Assembly: GCA_028278425.1 (NCBI GenBank)
Contig: JANQEJ010000213.1
Span: 1-47,664 of the forward strand
Source of the DNA: Planctomycetota bacterium
GTDB taxonomy: Bacteria > Planctomycetota > UBA1135 > GCA-002686595
Length of the DNA: 47,664 nt
Direction: 5' to 3'
Shown: piece by piece, positions 24,719-32,761 of the stretch
How positions within the stretch are numbered: the stretch's first letter is position 1
Layout of the letters: the number at the start of each line of letters is the position of its first letter
Notes under the pieces: generated by a model
Seen by the model: the letters and a program-made list of their open reading frames with translations, nothing else
The model's database searches: none
Told to the model about the DNA's origin: nothing
Made by a program: the position numbers and the translations under genes

Positions 24719-25006
24719 TCAAAGGTGCTTCTTTAGCGCCTCTCGGCTCCGCTTCTTCTCCAGTGCTGAGTTGCAGCTTGGGCAGACCCGCACCTTCTTT
24801 CCTTCCAACTCCCACTTGTAAGAAGTCTTCTTGAGCTTGTTTCCGCATATGCCGCACTCCGTTGGTTGGGCGAACATTCCGACGACTATCACCAGCAGCA
24901 CGATCCCGCCGACACCAAGGGCCCAATGCTGGGACCACAGAACAGCGATTAGGGCGAGGCCCAACAGGCATCCGATGGCTGAGGCAGTGTCAGATGCTTT
25001 GCCCAT
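24719..25006 (-). CDS. Integron cassette gene: small membrane protein with zinc-ribbon-like end
   Basis: 95 residues from the ATG at 25006 (AGAGG upstream). Two membrane segments fill residues of about 10-45 (AIGCLLGLALIAVLW and LGVGGIVLLVIVVGMF). The cytoplasmic or exposed tail has CGICG and, about 20 residues later, CPSC; this four-Cys arrangement suggests a zinc ribbon. A Lys/Arg-rich end follows. No function is known. Lower GC than the flanks and an attC directly after the stop mark it as a cassette gene. It has the same orientation as the other cassette. Confidence 0.75.
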   Translation of the reverse strand: MGKASDTASAIGCLLGLALIAVLWSQHWALGVGGIVLLVIVVGMFAQPTECGICGNKLKKTSYKWELEGKKVRVCPSCNSALEKKRSREALKKHL

Positions 25007-25474
25007 CGATCATCCTCTTGAGATCCTGTTAAAGCGGAATAGGCGGACCTGTGTTGGGCGGCGAACGATGCGAGAAGGCCCTGTTAACGTCGGAGCACGG
25101 TTGAGCTCCGGTCGAAGCAAGTCGTTGTCGGAAGCGGACATCCGTACCTCGGAGTGAGGTGCAACGGGCGTGATGAAGCGACCAGCATATCACGCCTCGG
25201 GCGCGTCGAACGATTCGGGGACTCCCGGCCGGTCGAGGGGGTTGCGGACGGCGTGCGGGCCGGCTTGGGACCCTGCGGATGTCTTGGCCGTCCTCGAGGA
25301 AGTGGGTCGCGAAGGAGTGGGGAAGACCTTCGTCGGCGAGGAGCTCGCCGGCGAGATCGGAGGCGCCTGATGCCGCCGACGGGTCTTGAGAAGCGCAGCG
25401 CTCTCTTAGGGACACGGGCGATGCTCGGGCGCAGACTCCTCCACCCACGCTCCATCGCGATGCCTGCCTGTCGC
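25007..25474. other. Gene-poor stretch beside the cassette array
   Basis: 468 bases without an intact gene. It holds a tyrosine recombinase fragment (25262-25380) and, at about 25081-25133, an imperfect inverted repeat (CGGAGC/GCTCCG, with GTTAAC at one end) that could be a degraded attachment site upstream of the first cassette. Otherwise I see nothing. Confidence 0.5.
25262..25380 (-). pseudogene. Fragment of a tyrosine recombinase (integron integrase or XerC-like) C-terminus
   Basis: One minus-strand frame reads HSFATHFLEDGQDIRRV, the conserved box II region of tyrosine recombinases (usual form RHSFATHLLEDGxDIRTVQ). The preceding Arg is Pro here, and the catalytic Tyr region that should follow is absent. 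The upstream frame does not resemble an integrase. Only about 17 residues match, so this is a relic. Its place beside attC sites suggests a decayed intI, in the same direction as the cassettes. Confidence 0.45.
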
Positions 25475-26437
25475 CTACAGCTCCCCGGAGTCGTTCTCCC
25501 CGTCCCCCCAAAGCAGCCGCCCGCCCTCGAAGCCCTGCGGCTGGCCCGCGACCGCGCCGAGGATCGCGGGGTTCACGCGCGTGCCGAAGGGCGACGAGGC
25601 GACGGTCGCGTCGATCCGCGCCCAGCCGGTCTCGACGTCGCCCTGGCCGTCGCAGGTGTAGTCGAACTCGTCGGGGTCGTCGGGCGTCGACGCCAGGTAG
25701 GCCTGGGTGAACACCGTACTCAGGTCCGCGAGCGGGACCTCGAACCAGCACGTGAACTGGAACGTGAACGACAGCGGCAGCTCGTTGTCGTTGAAGATGT
25801 CCATGCTCACCGTGACGACGCTGTCGTCGATGTCGCCGGTCAGGTTGAAGAGCACGAGCCGCGACGCGTCGATGCCGAGGAACGAGTCCAGGTAGAGCGT
25901 GTCCGGCGCCTTTTCGTACTCCACACCGTCCAGGTCGGGCTTGCCGTCGAAGTCGGCGTCCGTCGGCGTGCCGGGCGGGCCGATCGCCTTGAAGGAAGCG
26001 GGCTGGATCGAATAGAGCAGCCCGTTCGGGTAGAGCACGAGCTCCGACCCGATCAGGTGGTTGTGCGACGTGGCGAACCCGAACGTGGCGTCCTGAGCGG
26101 TGACGATCAGGTAGCCGTTCTGGTTTCCCGGCTCGTTGTGGCACCCCGTCAAGATCGTCACCGTGTCGCCCGGCGTGAGCTGCTCGGCGCGCCAGAAGAG
26201 CTCGCACCGCGGCGGGTTCAGCGGGTCGGCCGGGTTTGGCGTGACGTTCACGTACTTGTAGAGCGCGCGCACGTCGCCTCCGGAGCCGGTCCTGGTGTTG
26301 GAGACGCTGACCAGCGTGAACGCCGACTGCGAGTGGTGCACCGGAAAGACGAGGGCGCTCCCCGGCTCGGGATTGCCGGCGCGGGCGTTGGAAGCGAGGA
26401 GAGCCAGGAACAGAAGCGGCGCAAACGTGCGGATCAT
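25475..26437 (-). CDS. Secreted protein of unknown function
   Basis: 320 residues with a clear signal peptide (TFAPLLFLALLASNARA, cut before GNPEPGSALV). The mature part appears to be all-beta: ALVFPVHHSQSAFTLVSVSN, YKYVNVTPNPADPLNPPRCE, GYLIVTAQDATFGFATSHNH, and VVTVSMDIFNDNELPLSFTF. An Asp-rich linker, TPTDADFDGKPDLDGVEYE, looks like a dockerin- or thrombospondin-3-like calcium loop. Cys residues are spaced for disulfides. Proteins beginning with GSALVFPVHHS and containing SVSNT are common uncharacterised exported proteins in Planctomycetota and other bacteria. No catalytic motif is seen. It follows the serine protease gene, with a terminator between them. Confidence 0.75.
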   Translation of the reverse strand: MIRTFAPLLFLALLASNARAGNPEPGSALVFPVHHSQSAFTLVSVSNTRTGSGGDVRALYKYVNVTPNPADPLNPPRCELFWRAEQLTPGDTVTILTGCHNEPGNQNGYLIVTAQDATFGFATSHNHLIGSELVLYPNGLLYSIQPASFKAIGPPGTPTDADFDGKPDLDGVEYEKAPDTLYLDSFLGIDASRLVLFNLTGDIDDSVVTVSMDIFNDNELPLSFTFQFTCWFEVPLADLSTVFTQAYLASTPDDPDEFDYTCDGQGDVETGWARIDATVASSPFGTRVNPAILGAVAGQPQGFEGGRLLWGDGENDSGEL

Positions 26438-26457
26438 GGTGACACCCGAGAGAGAAG

Positions 26458-26492
26458 CGGGCCGGCGCCCAGTTGGGGTGAACGCCGGCCCG
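26458..26492 (-). terminator. Terminator between protease gene and secreted-protein gene
   Basis: A perfect 10-bp GC stem (26458-26467 with 26483-26492) is followed on the minus strand by CTTCTCTCTC. It lies 28 bp after the stop of the protease gene. Confidence 0.65.
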
Positions 26493-26519
26493 TGATGCGA
26501 TGGGGATGGACCCTTCCCT

Positions 26520-28448
26520 TTAGAACAGAACGTTGACTTCCTGGTGGTTGGAGTCGTCCACCGGAAGCACGAGGCCGGTCGCGCGCACGACGACGCCTTC
26601 GACGAAGAAGGTGGTCGACGGCGCGATGCCGGTGAGACTGGCGCTGACCTCGGTCCACGCGCTCGTCCCGTCGATGGTGTACGAGCCGGCGCTGAAGATC
26701 TGCGTGAAGTTGTTGCCCGTGTCCATGCTGACGATGCCCGGCAGGATCGACGGGAGGTTGCTCGGCGACCAGAAGAGCAGGAACAGGTCGTTCGGCAGCG
26801 AGCTCATCGTGATCGGGAGCGGGGCGAAGCTGAACGCACTCACGGGGTCGTCGCCGGTGCCGGCCTGCAGGACCGGCAGCGGCGGCGCGATCACGTTGAT
26901 CTGCGCCGTGTCCGTGACGAGGCCGTTGGAGACCGAGATGTCGATCGCCCCGGTCTTGCTGACCTGCGGCATGTCCAGGGTGAAGAGGCTCGGGCTGACG
27001 TAGGTGTAGGGCGCGGGGAAGCCCGTGAGCGCCACACCGTCCACCGTGATCGTGTTCGTCGGCGCGAAACCGGAGCCGTTGATGCTCACCGTCTGGGCCG
27101 TGCCCGGGATCAGGGCATCGACCGTGCCGGGCGTGATCGACGAGATCGACGGGCCGGTCGGGCCGCCGCCGCCGGGATCGAAGCCGTCGATGAACGTCAC
27201 GCCCGAGCCGAGCGGGTCGAGATGGCTCGAGACCTGGCTCCACTCAACCTCGAGCCGGCCGTAGAAGTCGTCGAACGGGAAGCCGCAGGCCGCGGCGCCG
27301 CCCCAGAGCTGGCCGATGAAGCGGCCGTCCTCGTCGTAGAGCGGGCACCCGGACGAGCCGGGCTGCGTCACGCCGACGTCCCACTGGAAGATGCGCCAGT
27401 CCTGGCCGGACTTGCCCGGCGAGTTGTTGTCGAAGCTGATCTTCTTCGGCAGGCCCTGCGGGTGGTGCACCGTGACGGTGCTCGGCGGGAACGTGCCGGA
27501 GCGGTCCCAACCGGCGAAGAAGGCGTCGTAGCTCGCCGGAATCTGCGGGTTGATGCGCACGAGCCGGTAGTCGATGCTCGCGCTCGTCGCGAGCTGCGTC
27601 GAGCCCTGCACCGTGTTGCCCGTCGGAGCGAACCCGGAGCCGCAGTTCGGCCGCTGGTACTTGAAGCGGAAGATGGCGTTGCCGAGCGAGCCGCAGTGGT
27701 TGGCCGTGATGTAGAGCTGCGTCCCGTCGAACGCGGTGTTGTTCAGCAGCGAGCCCGTGCACAGGAGCCCCCCGTTGATCAGCATCGTCGTCGCGCGGAC
27801 CTGGTTCTGCCAGGGCGCGGCGATCGGACAGGCCACGTCGGTCTCGCAGCTTCCGTCGGCGCCGCCGGAGTCGATCCCCTTGAAGATCGAGATCACGTCG
27901 CGGTAGTCGTGCACCACCGTGCCGACGCGCAGCGCGCCGCCGAACTCGACCCAGGTCGGCTCGAGGTACTCGAGGGTGACCGCCGACCCTTCGACCGGCT
28001 GAATCGCCATCTGGCCGTTCGGCTTGTTGTTCTGGTAGTTGAACATCCCGAGCGTGAGCCCCGCGTCGTTGTAGGCGTAGAGCTCGGCGCCCGACGGCAG
28101 GTGGTACTCGGAGAGGATGAAGCTCAGCGAGTGGGCCCCGCTCGACTCGATGCGCAGGCGCCACACGCGGTCGCCGTTCGGGAGCGCCTCCCAGACCCCG
28201 GAGTTGTCGATTCCGAGGTCGACGTCGATGTTCTCACCGAAGCGGAAGGCCGTGCCCTTGCCGGCGGCCGCGTCCTCCTCGAGGAGCGCCTCGGCGTCGA
28301 CGGGGGGCATCTGCTCCGTCGGGACGGTCGACGTCAGGTCGTGGTAGGTGCTCGGAGGGGATCCGCCGTACTCGATCTGGGCGCTGGAGATCTGCATCAG
28401 CGCCATCGCGGCGAAGGGGAGAGCGAGAAGACGGACGGGTGCTGCCAT
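26520..28448 (-). CDS. Secreted trypsin-like serine protease (lysyl endopeptidase-like) with IPT/TIG domain
   Basis: 642 residues with a signal peptide (LLALPFAAMALMQISSAQ). The catalytic residues are visible in order: His251 in ITANHCGS, Asp293 in SIDYRLVRI and Ser366 in PGSSGCPLYDEDGR, a complete trypsin-fold triad. Cys pairs (CETDVAC, C230, C252) recall Achromobacter lysyl endopeptidase. An N-terminal prodomain of about 25-185 includes WRLRIESSGAHSLSFILSEY. After the protease comes a linker (DPGGGGPTGPSISSITPGTV), an IPT/TIG immunoglobulin-like domain (VSINGSGFAPTNTITVDG) and a beta-rich C-terminal domain. Extracellular proteolysis is the likely role. A sigma70-like promoter lies just upstream and a terminator downstream, so it is probably monocistronic. 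Confidence 0.88.
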   Translation of the reverse strand: MAAPVRLLALPFAAMALMQISSAQIEYGGSPPSTYHDLTSTVPTEQMPPVDAEALLEEDAAAGKGTAFRFGENIDVDLGIDNSGVWEALPNGDRVWRLRIESSGAHSLSFILSEYHLPSGAELYAYNDAGLTLGMFNYQNNKPNGQMAIQPVEGSAVTLEYLEPTWVEFGGALRVGTVVHDYRDVISIFKGIDSGGADGSCETDVACPIAAPWQNQVRATTMLINGGLLCTGSLLNNTAFDGTQLYITANHCGSLGNAIFRFKYQRPNCGSGFAPTGNTVQGSTQLATSASIDYRLVRINPQIPASYDAFFAGWDRSGTFPPSTVTVHHPQGLPKKISFDNNSPGKSGQDWRIFQWDVGVTQPGSSGCPLYDEDGRFIGQLWGGAAACGFPFDDFYGRLEVEWSQVSSHLDPLGSGVTFIDGFDPGGGGPTGPSISSITPGTVDALIPGTAQTVSINGSGFAPTNTITVDGVALTGFPAPYTYVSPSLFTLDMPQVSKTGAIDISVSNGLVTDTAQINVIAPPLPVLQAGTGDDPVSAFSFAPLPITMSSLPNDLFLLFWSPSNLPSILPGIVSMDTGNNFTQIFSAGSYTIDGTSAWTEVSASLTGIAPSTTFFVEGVVVRATGLVLPVDDSNHQEVNVLF

Positions 28449-28498
28449 GGGGAATGGTCCTCGGTGCTTCCTGGGGAGAGGCCGGTCGGTTCGATCCC

Positions 28499-28526
28499 AT
28501 TATGGAGGGGAATGGGAAGCCCGCAA
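28499..28526 (-). promoter_or_regulatory. Candidate sigma70-type promoter of the protease gene
   Basis: On the minus strand, TTGCGG (28521-28526) and CATAAT (28499-28504) are 16 bp apart, about 50 bp upstream of the ATG at 28448. The CATAAT hexamer is notable in DNA this rich in GC. Confidence 0.4.
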
Positions 28527-28538
28527 GAAGGGCGGCCC

Positions 28539-29432
28539 CTAAGCCAGCTCGTCCCGCACCCGCTCCAGCAGGGTCTTCGTCGCGCGGATCCCCTCGGGCT
28601 CGGAGAGCTGGTCGCCCTCGTACTCGATCCCGACGTAGCCGCGGTAGCCGGCGTCGACGACGATCTTCATCATCCGCCGGTAGTCGGTGCGGACCTCGTT
28701 TCCCGCGTCGTCGAACTCGTGGGACTTCGCGCTGACCGCCTTGGCGAAGGGCATCAGCTCCTCCACGCCCTTGTAGCGGTCGTATTCCTCCTCCTTGGAG
28801 ATACGGAAGTTCCCGAAGTCGGGCAGCGTGCCCACGCCGGGGTGGTCGGCCTTCCGCATCACCGCCGCGAGCCAGGCGCCGTTCGACGACAGCCCCCCGT
28901 GGTTCTCGACGATCACGCTGATCCCGTACGGCGCGCCGAAGAGGGCGAGCTCGCGCAGCGAATCGGCCGCGCGGGCCATCTGGTCCTCGTAGGAGCCGTC
29001 GCCGCGCGCGTTGACGCGGATCGAGTGCCCGCCGAGCCGGCTCGCCGCGACGATCCAGCGGTGGTGGTTCTCGATCGCCTTCCGGCGCGCCGCGTCGTCC
29101 GCGTCGGCCAGGTGACCCTCGCCGTCGATCATGATGAGGAGCGTCTCCACGCCGTGATCGTCGGCGCGGCGCTTCAGCTCGTCCAGGTAGCCGAAATCCT
29201 CCGCCTTGTCCTTGAAGAAGCTGTTGACGTACTCGACGGCGTCGATGTCGTAGTCCTCGCGGGCGACCCTGGCGAAGTCGACGTTGTCGATCTCGCCGGC
29301 CCAGAGCGCTCGGTGGAGCGACCACTGCGCGAGGGAGATCCGGTACAGGGGCCCCCTGCGGCCGACGAGCGGCGTGCCGCAGGCGAAGGCGACACCCGCG
29401 GCCGCGCCGGCGAGGAAGTTGCGTCGGTTCAT
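28539..29432 (-). CDS. Sugar phosphate isomerase/epimerase-like TIM-barrel protein with Tat signal
   Basis: 297 residues from the ATG at 29432, which overlaps the TGA of the upstream gene (ATGA). Starts [19 protein letters not shown], a twin-arginine signal. The body is an AP-endonuclease-2/xylose-isomerase-like barrel: [47 protein letters not shown], then [24 protein letters not shown] and [12 protein letters not shown], with the Glu/His/Asp positions that bind the divalent metal. Known: relatives epimerise sugars or cleave keto-sugars. Inferred: last step of the exported keto-sugar pathway encoded with the two large upstream genes. Confidence 0.9.
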   Translation of the reverse strand: MNRRNFLAGAAAGVAFACGTPLVGRRGPLYRISLAQWSLHRALWAGEIDNVDFARVAREDYDIDAVEYVNSFFKDKAEDFGYLDELKRRADDHGVETLLIMIDGEGHLADADDAARRKAIENHHRWIVAASRLGGHSIRVNARGDGSYEDQMARAADSLRELALFGAPYGISVIVENHGGLSSNGAWLAAVMRKADHPGVGTLPDFGNFRISKEEEYDRYKGVEELMPFAKAVSAKSHEFDDAGNEVRTDYRRMMKIVVDAGYRGYVGIEYEGDQLSEPEGIRATKTLLERVRDELA

Positions 29433-32400
29433 TCGTCTTCGAGCTCCTGGATCCAGACGTTGCGGTACTGAACGGGGTTGCCGTGGTCCTGCAGGAGGAT
29501 CGGGCCGCGCTGGTACTCCTGCCCGTCGAGGTTGCCCGGCGTCGGCGCGGAGAGCTCCACGTCGTCGTGGACATTGATCCCGTTGTGCCACACGGAGACC
29601 CGCGCGTTCTCCGTCTTGCCTTGCGCGTCGGTGATGCGTGGCGCGCGGAAGCGGACGTCGAAGCTCTGCCAGCGGCCGGGGGCGCGGCTCGCGTTCGTGC
29701 TGGGCACCTTCACCTCGTACAGGCCGCCGCAGTCGCCGGTCCGGAGCTCGGTCCTCCCGTGCGAGTCGAGGATCTGCACCTCGTAGTTGCCGTGCAGGTA
29801 GACGCCGCTGTTGCCCTGCGGCGGCACGTTGAACTCGACGTGCAGGAGGAAGTCGCCGAACTCGTCGTGCGTCACGAGGTCGCCGGTCCCGGGAACGACC
29901 TCGATCGCGGCCTTGGCGCGCTTCCACTTGCAGTCGTCGCGGCTGCCCTTGTGATACCAGCCCGACGTCTCCTCGCCCGAGAGCAGGAGGCGCGCGCCTT
30001 CGGGCACCTTCGCCGCGCCGTCGGGACCGTCGATCGCCCAGCGGATCCCCGCGAGCAGATGATCGGTGAAGCGCTCGTCGTTCCAGACCTCCGGGCGATG
30101 CCCCAGTGCCGTGTAGAAGACGCGCCCCTCGCCCCAGGCGCGCGTCCAGGCGATGGGATAGTCGTCGTGCTTGCCCCTGGAGATGTCGACCGACTCTGGG
30201 TCGAGCGAGAGCAGCACGCGCGCGGGATGCCGCTGAAAGTTGCGGAACTGGTAGATCTCGTCGTCGATCTCGAAGCGCTCGCCGAGGTGCCGCGTCGAGA
30301 GATGCCGGCCGTCCTCGACGAGCACGCCGACCATCTGCGTCCACGGGTGACCGTCGAACGCGCCGCCGATCATCTCCATGTAGGGCGCGAACTCGTACCA
30401 GGTGTCGGTGGCGCAGTGGATGCCGACGAAGGCGCCCCCGCCCTGGATCCAGTCCATCAGCGCCGCGCGGTTCGTCTCGTCGATCGGGAGCTCGCCGGTC
30501 GTGTAGAACGCGACCGCGTCATAGCCTGCCAGGCTCTCGGCGGTGATCGTCCCGCAGTCCTGCGTCGGCGTCACGTGGAACTTGCCCGAAGCGGCTTCGA
30601 CCAGGCGCTCCTCCGCGTGCGAGTAGACGTCCGGCCGCGGCCGCCTGACCACGCCGTGCTGGAAACCCGCCGAGTGCGTCAGGAAGAGCACGCGCGGCAG
30701 CTCCTTCGGCGGCTCGGCCTTCCTTCCGGGCACCTTGATCAGCGTGTAGTAGGCCTCGGAGTGCAGCAGCGCCCGACCTTCCGTGTTGCGCACGCCCTCG
30801 GCGCGCAGCTCGTGTACGTAACCCGCGCGCAGCGGCGCGACCCGCAGGCGCACGGTGCGCGCGTCCACCGGGCGGATCCCGACCACGTCGAGCGCGAGCT
30901 TGTCGTCCTCCGGCGCGCCGTAGGCCGCGTGGTACTCGTAGGTGTAGCTCGAGAACCGGAAGGACGCGGGATCGGACATCGACGCCTCGTCGAGGTCCTG
31001 GGTGAACTCGAGCTCGAACCCGTCGGGGAGGGCGCGCATCGCCAGGATCTCGAACGGCTCGACGCCGGTGTACGCGACGCGCTGCAGCCCGTAGCGAAGG
31101 CGACCGATCGACGCCCAGCCGCGGTCGGTCTGGCCGACGAAGAGCGAGCCGTCCGGCGCGAACTCCAGCCGGTTCACGCCGCAGTCGAGGTCCTTCAAGA
31201 AGGGGAAGCAGGCGCCCTGGTAGTGCCCGTCGACGAGCTCGAGGTCGACGCGCATGATGGACGCCAGCGTCTGGTCGCCGACGAAGAACTGTCCCGCGAA
31301 CGGGCCGAACTTGCCTTCGGTGTCGTCGAGCTCGACGTCCGCCGCCGACTGGCCCATCTTGCGGTACGGGAACCACACCGACGCCGGCTTGCGCGGCGGC
31401 CGCTCGTCCGGACCGAGGTCGTCGCGCCAGCGCAGGCTCGCGGGATGCCCGTGCCACGAGCCCTCCTCGAGGTGCGACAGCCGGTTCGTCGCGACGTAGT
31501 CGCCCTGGTTGTCGACGTAGAACATCGCGCCGTCGCGCCACGCGCCGATGCCGTTGGGCGAGCGCAGGCCGCTGCACACCGGAATGACGTCGCCCGACCG
31601 CGTGATCTTCAGCGCCCAGCCGCGCCAGGGCACCGTCGCCTTGCCGAGGCTCCCGCAGAAGCCGACGTTGAGCGTCACCCAGGCATTGCCCTCGGCGTCG
31701 AACTCGGGACCGAAGGCGAACTCGTGGTAGTTGCCGCTGACGCCCCAGCCGTCGCTGAAGGTCTCGTAGAGGTCGGCCGCGTCGTCGCCGTCCTCGTCGA
31801 CGAGCCGCGTCAGCTCGCCGCGCTGGACGGCGTAGACCGCCTCGCCGCCGGGCTCGGCGCGCACGGCCGCGCCGAGGAGCTCGTGAAGACCGCTCGCAAA
31901 GAGCTTCCACTGCGCGTTCGAAGGCGGCTCTTCGTACGCGTTCTCGACCACGAGCACGTCCCCGCGCCGCGTAGTGACGACCGGCCGGCCGTCGGCGAGG
32001 AACGACACGCCGCCCACCTCGAGCACGAGGTCGTCCGGAACCGGGATGGTCATCGCCTTGTAGTGCGCGCGCTCCGCCGACGGCGGGAAGTCGCGGTCGA
32101 GGTAGTAGTGCAGGAGCGCGTCCTCCGCCCCGGTGAGCTCGCGGCGCGTCCCGATCTGGAAGGCCCAGTCGCCGGCGCCCTGCGCGATCTTGAAGAGGAG
32201 GTGGTTCGTGCCCTCCTCGAAACGCAGGGCCAGCGCGTGCGCCTCGGGATCGAGCCCGCGCGGCACGTCCTTGTCGATCACGAGCTCGCCGTTGAGCCAG
32301 AACCGCAGGCCGTCGTCGCTTCCCATCGTGACGTCGACCTCGCGCGGACCCGGCGCCTCGACCGTCGTGTAGAGGTAGGCGACGACGTCGTTGTTGAGCT

Positions 32401-32761
32401 CCTCCGACGGCAAGACGCGCAGGTCGATGCGCCGGTCGGTCATTCGGCCCATCTTGCGCCACTTGGCCGCCGTCTCCTGCTTGCCCTGGAACGTCCGCTC
32501 GAGATCGGGACCCGCGCCGCCCGCCGTCATCCGGGCGAGCTCCTCCTCCGGCTCGAGCTCCGTCGCCAGGTCGTCCTTCCCGTGACCCGCGTACGGGAAC
32601 GGGCTCAGCATGTACCAGTCCCCCCACTCGACCTGCTGGGGGATCAACGCGGCGACCATGTGCTCGAAGGTGGCCTGTCGCGTCTCCTGTTTGACGTAGG
32701 GGACGCCGCCGACCATTTCGTCCTGAGCGAGCGCGAGCGCGAGAGCGAGCACGAGCTTCAC
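29429..32761 (-). CDS. PVC-type sugar dehydrogenase-like propeller fused to ThuA and DUF1080 domains
   Basis: 1110 residues with a signal peptide ([11 protein letters not shown]). Domains in order: a PA14-like N-terminal part (about 90-225; [20 protein letters not shown]); a membrane-bound-dehydrogenase-type beta-propeller (about 245-590; [48 protein letters not shown]); a beta domain to 685; a ThuA domain (689 to about 910; [45 protein letters not shown]); and a DUF1080 3-keto-disaccharide hydrolase domain to the end ([18 protein letters not shown]). Known: such fusions occur in Planctomycetota and are linked to keto-glycoside breakdown. It overlaps the upstream cytochrome gene and the downstream epimerase gene by ATGA each. 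Likely a periplasmic enzyme that oxidises and processes a glycoside, passing electrons to the cytochrome. Confidence 0.88.
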   Translation of the reverse strand: MKLVLALALALAQDEMVGGVPYVKQETRQATFEHMVAALIPQQVEWGDWYMLSPFPYAGHGKDDLATELEPEEELARMTAGGAGPDLERTFQGKQETAAKWRKMGRMTDRRIDLRVLPSEELNNDVVAYLYTTVEAPGPREVDVTMGSDDGLRFWLNGELVIDKDVPRGLDPEAHALALRFEEGTNHLLFKIAQGAGDWAFQIGTRRELTGAEDALLHYYLDRDFPPSAERAHYKAMTIPVPDDLVLEVGGVSFLADGRPVVTTRRGDVLVVENAYEEPPSNAQWKLFASGLHELLGAAVRAEPGGEAVYAVQRGELTRLVDEDGDDAADLYETFSDGWGVSGNYHEFAFGPEFDAEGNAWVTLNVGFCGSLGKATVPWRGWALKITRSGDVIPVCSGLRSPNGIGAWRDGAMFYVDNQGDYVATNRLSHLEEGSWHGHPASLRWRDDLGPDERPPRKPASVWFPYRKMGQSAADVELDDTEGKFGPFAGQFFVGDQTLASIMRVDLELVDGHYQGACFPFLKDLDCGVNRLEFAPDGSLFVGQTDRGWASIGRLRYGLQRVAYTGVEPFEILAMRALPDGFELEFTQDLDEASMSDPASFRFSSYTYEYHAAYGAPEDDKLALDVVGIRPVDARTVRLRVAPLRAGYVHELRAEGVRNTEGRALLHSEAYYTLIKVPGRKAEPPKELPRVLFLTHSAGFQHGVVRRPRPDVYSHAEERLVEAASGKFHVTPTQDCGTITAESLAGYDAVAFYTTGELPIDETNRAALMDWIQGGGAFVGIHCATDTWYEFAPYMEMIGGAFDGHPWTQMVGVLVEDGRHLSTRHLGERFEIDDEIYQFRNFQRHPARVLLSLDPESVDISRGKHDDYPIAWTRAWGEGRVFYTALGHRPEVWNDERFTDHLLAGIRWAIDGPDGAAKVPEGARLLLSGEETSGWYHKGSRDDCKWKRAKAAIEVVPGTGDLVTHDEFGDFLLHVEFNVPPQGNSGVYLHGNYEVQILDSHGRTELRTGDCGGLYEVKVPSTNASRAPGRWQSFDVRFRAPRITDAQGKTENARVSVWHNGINVHDDVELSAPTPGNLDGQEYQRGPILLQDHGNPVQYRNVWIQELEDE

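Noticed and set aside
25081..25133. A third attC or an attI site upstream of the first cassette
   Set aside because: Only one inverted repeat (CGGAGC/GCTCCG) and a GTTAAC are seen; the second pair of arms is missing, so it was noted but not called.
26544..29471. A 975-codon plus-strand open frame opposite the protease and epimerase genes
   Set aside because: It is rich in Arg, Ala and Glu without domain patterns, and is a shadow of high-GC coding sequence on the other strand. The same applies to the long plus-strand frame at 29483-33016.
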